DNA of 17,080 nucleotides from Flavobacteriaceae bacterium (GTDB taxonomy: Bacteria; Bacteroidota; Bacteroidia; Flavobacteriales; Flavobacteriaceae). Location of the stretch: assembly GCA_018623655.1 (NCBI GenBank), contig JAAZVG010000016.1, forward strand, positions 1 to 17,080. The letters run 5' to 3'. The notes below the pieces were generated by a model that searched no databases, had not been told where the DNA came from, and worked only from the letters and a program-made list of their open reading frames with translations. A program made the position numbers and the translations under genes. Positions 13,112 to 17,080 of the stretch are shown piece after piece (positions within the stretch are counted from its first letter, which is position 1; the number at the start of each line of letters is the position of its first letter).

Positions 13112-15556
13112 TTATAACTTATTACTACCTTTTTGTTTGAGAAGCGATTCTTCAATCACCTGACTCATTCGAGAGACATAGGTAAATTTAACACCCTTTA
13201 AATATTCTGATTCTATAGCCAAAACATCTTTTTTATTCTGCTCCGAAAGTATGATTTGTTTGATACCTGATCGCTTTGCGGCTAGAAGTTTTTCTTTAAT
13301 GCCCCCAACTGGAAGCACTTTACCTCTTAAGGTTATTTCACCACTCATAGCCAAATTCGCTTTAACCTTTCTAGAGGTAAAAGCAGACACTAGTGCGGTA
13401 AGCATCGTTACCCCGGCAGAAGGCCCATCTTTGGGTGTAGCGCCTTCAGGTACGTGTATGTGAACATTTGTACTCTCTATCTTTTCCATAGAGATTCCCA
13501 ATTCGTCGTGATGAGATCGAATAAATGCTAGAGCTATACTTGCTGACTCTTTCATTATATTTCCCAAGTTACCTGTAATGGTGAGCACTCCCTTTCCTTT
13601 TGAAAGACTCGCTTCAATGAAAAGAATGGCTCCCCCAACTGAGGTCCATGCCAAACCAGTAACTACTCCAGGGGTAGCATTAGACTCACTTAAATCATTG
13701 CTAAAGCGTTTCGTACCCATAATTTCATATAACGCTTCAATTGTAGGTCTCACATCATATTCTGTTTCGGTAGCAACGGATTTCGCAATATATCGGACAA
13801 GTTTAGCGATTTGCTTCTCAAGACCTCTTACTCCAGACTCCCGGGTATACTCCTCAATAATAACTCGAATCAATTTATCACTTAATTTTAAGTATTTCTT
13901 CTCTAATCCGTGCTCCTTCAGTTGTTTAGGAAGTAAGTATTTCTTTGCAATTTGAATCTTCTCGTCGGTTGTGTACCCACTTACCTCTATAAGTTCCATT
14001 CGGTCACGCAAGGCAGGCTGAATTTCTCCAATATTATTTGCTGTAGCGATGAACATCACCTTAGAAAGATCATAACCGATCTCTAAGAAGTTATCATAAA
14101 AACTGTCGTTTTGTTCAGGGTCTAAAACTTCTAATAAGGAGGAAGAAGGATCTCCTTGAGAATGGTAACTTACTTTATCGATTTCGTCTAGAACAAATAC
14201 TGGATTCGAGGTTTCAGCCTTTTTAATTTGACTTATAATGCGACCAGGCATAGCGCCGATGTACGTTTTTCGGTGACCTCTAATTTCTGCTTCATCACGC
14301 AATCCTCCCAGGGACATTCGTACATACTTTCTACCCATAGCCTCAGCAATCGACTTACCTAAAGAGGTTTTACCCACCCCAGGAGGGCCGTACAAGCAGA
14401 GAATAGGAGATTTCATATCTCCGCGTAATTTGAGCACTGCGAGATGCTCTATGATTCGACGCTTAACTTCTTGCAAACCATAGTGGTCTCGGTCTAAAAT
14501 TTCTTGGGCTGCCTTTAAATCGATCGTATCTTCTGAATAAACCTCAAAAGGAAGATCGAGAAGTAGTTCTAAATAGTTTCTTTGAATCGCATACTCTGCC
14601 ACCTGCGGATTCATTCGTTGTAGTTTAGATACTTCCTTTTCAAAATGACTTGCAATTTCAGCCTTCCAAACTTTAGTTTTAGCTGTTTCTCGCATTTGAG
14701 TAATCTCTTGCTCATAAGAAACACCACCCAATTCTTCTTGTATAGTGCGTATTTGTTGTTGCAAAAAGTATTCGCGCTGCTGTTGATCAAGGTCAGATCG
14801 AACCTTAGATTGAATGTCGTTCTTAAGTTCTAGTCTTTGATGTTCAAGATTCATCAATTTTAGAGTGCGAAGAGCACGCTCTTTTAAATCACTTCTTTCT
14901 AATAATTCTTGTTTTTCAGTAACTGTTAGATTCAGATTAGAAGAAACGAAGTTGATTAAGAACGATTTACTCTGAATATTCTGAATAGCAAATGATGCTT
15001 CACTTGGAAGATTTGGGTTCACCTTAATGATCTTCAATGCTAACTCCTTAATTCCATCGACAATGGCATTAAACTCAGGGTCATTCACACCCGGACGCAG
15101 CTCAATGAGCTCAGAAACTTTAGCCACGAGAAAGGGGTCGGTTTGAATTATTTCAGATAGATGAAAGCGCTTCTTACCTTGAATAATAATCGTCGTGTTC
15201 CCATCAGGCATCTGCAACACCCGAAGAATCTTCGCTACTGTACCAATCGGATATAAATCTTCTTTTGACGGATTCTCAACCGAAGCATCGCGCTGCCCAA
15301 CAACTCCAATCGTTTTTGAACCTTGATTAGCAGCTTTGATCAGTGCAATTGAGGTATCTCGACCGGCGGTTACAGGCACCACAACACCAGGAAATAGCAC
15401 TGTATTTCTAAGTGGAAGTATAGGTAATTGCTCGGGAACATCCTCCTTATTCATCTCTTCTTCATCTTCGGGAGTGAGAAGTGGGATTAATTCTGCATCA
15501 TCCTCTATCCCAGAAGCAGACAAATTGTCAATACCGATATATAATTTCGAATCCAT
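13112..15556 (-). CDS. lon: ATP-dependent Lon protease (LonA type)
   Basis: Lon unfolds and degrades damaged and short-lived regulatory proteins in the cytoplasm. The 814-residue protein has an acidic N-terminal extension (1-40), the LAN substrate-binding domain starting LPILPLRNTVLFPG, and a coiled-coil stretch around 210-310. The AAA+ module follows with Walker A GPPGVGKTS (390-398) and Walker B VFVLDEID (453-460). The protease domain has the Ser-Lys dyad S713 (PKDGPSAG) and K756 (GGIKEKLLAAK). Length and order match Bacteroidota LonA. It is divergent from the DUF2807 gene across a 154-nt gap in which I saw no clear promoter on this strand. cmk follows 4 nt later, an uncommon partner for a heat-shock-type protease. 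Confidence 0.97.
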   Translation of the reverse strand: MDSKLYIGIDNLSASGIEDDAELIPLLTPEDEEEMNKEDVPEQLPILPLRNTVLFPGVVVPVTAGRDTSIALIKAANQGSKTIGVVGQRDASVENPSKEDLYPIGTVAKILRVLQMPDGNTTIIIQGKKRFHLSEIIQTDPFLVAKVSELIELRPGVNDPEFNAIVDGIKELALKIIKVNPNLPSEASFAIQNIQSKSFLINFVSSNLNLTVTEKQELLERSDLKERALRTLKLMNLEHQRLELKNDIQSKVRSDLDQQQREYFLQQQIRTIQEELGGVSYEQEITQMRETAKTKVWKAEIASHFEKEVSKLQRMNPQVAEYAIQRNYLELLLDLPFEVYSEDTIDLKAAQEILDRDHYGLQEVKRRIIEHLAVLKLRGDMKSPILCLYGPPGVGKTSLGKSIAEAMGRKYVRMSLGGLRDEAEIRGHRKTYIGAMPGRIISQIKKAETSNPVFVLDEIDKVSYHSQGDPSSSLLEVLDPEQNDSFYDNFLEIGYDLSKVMFIATANNIGEIQPALRDRMELIEVSGYTTDEKIQIAKKYLLPKQLKEHGLEKKYLKLSDKLIRVIIEEYTRESGVRGLEKQIAKLVRYIAKSVATETEYDVRPTIEALYEIMGTKRFSNDLSESNATPGVVTGLAWTSVGGAILFIEASLSKGKGVLTITGNLGNIMKESASIALAFIRSHHDELGISMEKIESTNVHIHVPEGATPKDGPSAGVTMLTALVSAFTSRKVKANLAMSGEITLRGKVLPVGGIKEKLLAAKRSGIKQIILSEQNKKDVLAIESEYLKGVKFTYVSRMSQVIEESLLKQKGSNKL

Positions 15557-15710
15557 TCAACAGTTTTAAGTCAAAATGTCAGCGTTCAATACATAAAATC
15601 GGTATTGAGCGGTGATATTAATATTACACAAATAAAGGTTCAATTCCTGTGCCAAGTACTATTTGTAACATTTAAAAACGTTTATCGTCATCCAATAAAC
15701 TACATACACT

Positions 15711-16409
15711 ATGAACATACTTTCTAAATTAAATTTTGCATTAATCGCCTTATTTAGTTTTCAACTGCAAGCTCAAGATGAAATAACCAAAAATACAGGT
15801 GCTTATGACGCGATTCATATTTCTGGACCCTTTGAGGTGACCCTAACTAACGGGCAAGAAGGAAGCATCAGTTTCGAGGGCGATGAAAAAGAGCTCGAAA
15901 AAGTAACCTATAAGATCAAAAACAAGGAACTTCACATCGGTTTAGAGAAAACTAGGTTTTGGGGTTCATGGAATAATGTTAAAGGTAAAATCTACGTTGA
16001 AATACCCGTTGAAGATCTTAATGAACTAAGTATTTCTGGTTCAGGATCAATAAAAGGGCGGATTCCTGAAAGCAACGATCTTAAACTATCCATTTCAGGA
16101 TCAGGTGATCTACATATCGAGGCAAATACAGATACTTTAGATTGTTTAATTTCTGGCTCTGGAGATATCCATGTAAGGGGTGTTGCCAGAGCATTAAAAG
16201 CTTCAATTTCAGGGTCAGGAAGCGTAATTGCAGAGGATATCGAAGCCGAAAGTGTCAAAGTACGTATTGCGGGTTCAGGAGATGCAAAAGTTCATGCTAC
16301 CCAAAGCTTAGAAGTAAGCATCGCCGGTTCTGGAGACGTTAGCTACAAAGGAAATCCAAACAAAATCTCTCAGGATATTGCAGGATCGGGCAAGGTTCGA
16401 GCAAATTAA
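15711..16409 (+). CDS. Secreted GIN-domain (DUF2807) beta-helix protein
   Basis: This 232-residue protein starts with a Sec signal peptide (1-21, hydrophobic NFALIALFSFQL, cleavage likely in LQA|QDE). The mature part fits DUF2807, the 'head GIN domain / putative auto-transporter adhesin' family common in Bacteroidota. It carries a periodic I[S/A]GSG[S/D] motif at about residues 108, 128, 147, 166, 186, 204 and 223, that is every 18-20 residues, as in a right-handed beta-helix. The earlier HISGPFEV at 36 looks like a degenerate first rung. No lipobox, type IX secretion signal or C-terminal anchor is seen, so it is probably periplasmic or released. The function of the family is not established. 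The gene stands alone, with no convincing -33/-7 pair upstream; TACTATTTG near 15657 is close but has one extra spacer base. It overlaps the convergent MFS gene by 4 nt. Confidence 0.85.
   Translation: MNILSKLNFALIALFSFQLQAQDEITKNTGAYDAIHISGPFEVTLTNGQEGSISFEGDEKELEKVTYKIKNKELHIGLEKTRFWGSWNNVKGKIYVEIPVEDLNELSISGSGSIKGRIPESNDLKLSISGSGDLHIEANTDTLDCLISGSGDIHVRGVARALKASISGSGSVIAEDIEAESVKVRIAGSGDAKVHATQSLEVSIAGSGDVSYKGNPNKISQDIAGSGKVRAN
16029..16394 (+). repeat. Seven degenerate in-frame repeats encoding I[S/A]GSG rungs
   Basis: Seven copies of a 15-18 nt core (ATT-TCT/GCA-GGT/A-TCA/T-GG) recur every 54-60 nt, for example near 16029, 16089, 16146, 16203, 16263, 16317 and 16374. They encode beta-helix turns of the DUF2807 protein. 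Codon choice varies between copies, so the repeat is old and kept at protein level rather than a recent DNA duplication. Confidence 0.8.
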
Positions 16410-17080
16410 GGGTTCGGAATCGTTTTTCTTAGCCTTCGGAGTAAAATCGCCCCTATTAAGAAGAAAAGTCCTAGAAAAAGAGCTGCGCTGCGCATGCTGC
16501 CAGTTACTTGAGCGATATAACCATATAAAAAGGTACCAATAACAATCCCTATTTTTTCAGCCACCTCGTAAAAACTAAAATACGAGGTGGTATCTTCTGT
16601 ATTCGGTAAGTTTTGCGAATATGTCGATCTCGACAAAGTTTGTATGCTCCCCATCACAAGACCGACAAAACCGGCCGCAATGTAAAATTGATTCGGCGTC
16701 TCAACAAAAAAGGCATAAACACATAAAAGCATCCATATCGCGTTGATCACAACAAGTAAACTAATATTGTTATAGCGTTCAGCCAACCTTCCGGTGATCA
16801 CCGCACCTATTATAGCAACAAGTTGAATAAGTAATATACTGACGATAAGACCAATGGTTCGTTCAGCATCTCCGCCCCATTCTATCTCTTGCTCTCCGAA
16901 GTAAGCAGCGATTAATAAAATAGTTTGAACAGCCATACTGTAAATAAAAAAAGCGGCTAGGTATTTTTTTAAGAATCCGAGTCCTTTAATTTCTCGTCCG
17001 ACCTTTTTAAGCTCATTAAACCCGCCAAAGAATATCTCTTTTCGACTTCCCTCCTTTTTATTACCTCTAGGCATATACCA
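16406..17080 (-). CDS. UMF1-type MFS transporter, C-terminal half (runs off right edge)
   Basis: The fragment encodes the last 224 or so residues of a membrane transporter. The frame is open to the window edge (residues WY precede an internal Met), so that Met is not the start. Six hydrophobic helices follow a cytoplasmic loop (NKKEGSRKEIFFGGFNELKKV), as expected for the second half of a 12-TM MFS protein. Between helices, VMGSIQTLSRSTYSQNLPNTEDTTSYFSFYEVAEKIG matches the UMF1 (Atg22-like) family signature 'G..Q..SRS......P....  .FFgfYev..k'. Substrate is unknown. It converges on the DUF2807 gene with a 4-nt overlap. A perfect 10-bp inverted repeat lies inside it (16561-16590). Confidence 0.85.
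   Translation of the reverse strand, partial: WYMPRGNKKEGSRKEIFFGGFNELKKVGREIKGLGFLKKYLAAFFIYSMAVQTILLIAAYFGEQEIEWGGDAERTIGLIVSILLIQLVAIIGAVITGRLAERYNNISLLVVINAIWMLLCVYAFFVETPNQFYIAAGFVGLVMGSIQTLSRSTYSQNLPNTEDTTSYFSFYEVAEKIGIVIGTFLYGYIAQVTGSMRSAALFLGLFFLIGAILLRRLRKTIPNP
16561..16590. repeat. Perfect 10-bp inverted repeat within the MFS gene
   Basis: CCACCTCGTA (16561-16570) and TACGAGGTGG (16581-16590) are exact complements around a 10-nt A-rich loop. It encodes part of the conserved TTSYFSFYEV segment. No U tract follows on either strand, so it is not an intrinsic terminator. One such repeat in a window of this size could arise by chance. Confidence 0.5.

Noticed and set aside
13108..13155. 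16-residue N-terminal extension of cytidylate kinase
   Set aside because: It overlaps lon, does not resemble family N-termini, and an ATG at 13107 gives a standard start.
15557..15710. Heat-shock type operator or promoter for lon
   Set aside because: No TAnnTTTG with a -33 element on the minus strand and no CIRCE-like inverted repeat could be identified.
15992..16258. Minus-strand ORF with repeated PDPE motifs opposite the DUF2807 gene
   Set aside because: The repeats are the reverse complement of the GSG rungs; it has no start context or independent support.
16029..16394. CRISPR-like or recent tandem DNA repeats
   Set aside because: The repeats are in frame, degenerate at DNA level, and explained by protein beta-helix periodicity; there are no spacers.

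Overview
The window looks like chromosomal housekeeping DNA from a member of the Bacteroidota, most likely the Flavobacteriales. The evidence is an AT-rich composition, Bacteroidota-type promoters (TTTG, about 19 nt, TAnnTTTG) in front of several genes, no clear Shine-Dalgarno sequences, and lineage-typical families: DUF3822, a GIN-domain DUF2807 protein, and a STAS-like ORF in front of RNase Z. DnaX also resembles my recollection of flavobacterial DnaX. No phage, insertion sequence, CRISPR array, tRNA or rRNA was seen.

Layout. 1-427 (-) is the N-terminal part of a RecD-like helicase. 526-2469 (+) holds a single-TM protein of unknown function, a DUF3822 protein and the 16S rRNA methyltransferase rsmD; the last two both start with TTG, 6 nt after the preceding stop. 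The RNase P RNA gene rnpB (about 2440-2731, -) converges on rsmD and overlaps its last codons. dnaX and a miaE-type tRNA hydroxylase follow (2825-5061, +). A minus-strand operon runs from 10380 to 5058: pyrR, pyrB, a STAS-like ORF, rnz, pdxH and ppk1. Another minus-strand group, lon-cmk-rpsA, runs from 15556 to 10468; rpsA has its own consensus promoter, a 5' leader of about 114 nt and an intrinsic terminator. A secreted DUF2807 repeat protein (15711-16409, +) converges on the C-terminal half of a UMF1-type MFS transporter that runs off the right edge.

How the genes work together. The content is mainly RNA processing and translation (RNase P RNA, RNase Z, RsmD, MiaE, ribosomal protein S1), nucleotide metabolism (PyrR, PyrB, Cmk), replication (DnaX), protein quality control (Lon), cofactor synthesis (PdxH) and polyphosphate (PPK1). 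I found no obvious new multi-gene system.

The unusual signals are regulatory or structural. They are: an intrinsic-terminator hairpin (15-bp perfect stem plus T7) inside the first 25 codons of the DUF3822 gene; an A10 slippery tract in dnaX at the domain III/IV boundary with stops right after it in both alternative frames; an rsmD-rnpB overlap; an RNase Z that appears to lack its substrate-binding arm; a DnaX without its zinc-module cysteines; and a potentially pseudoknotted rpsA leader.
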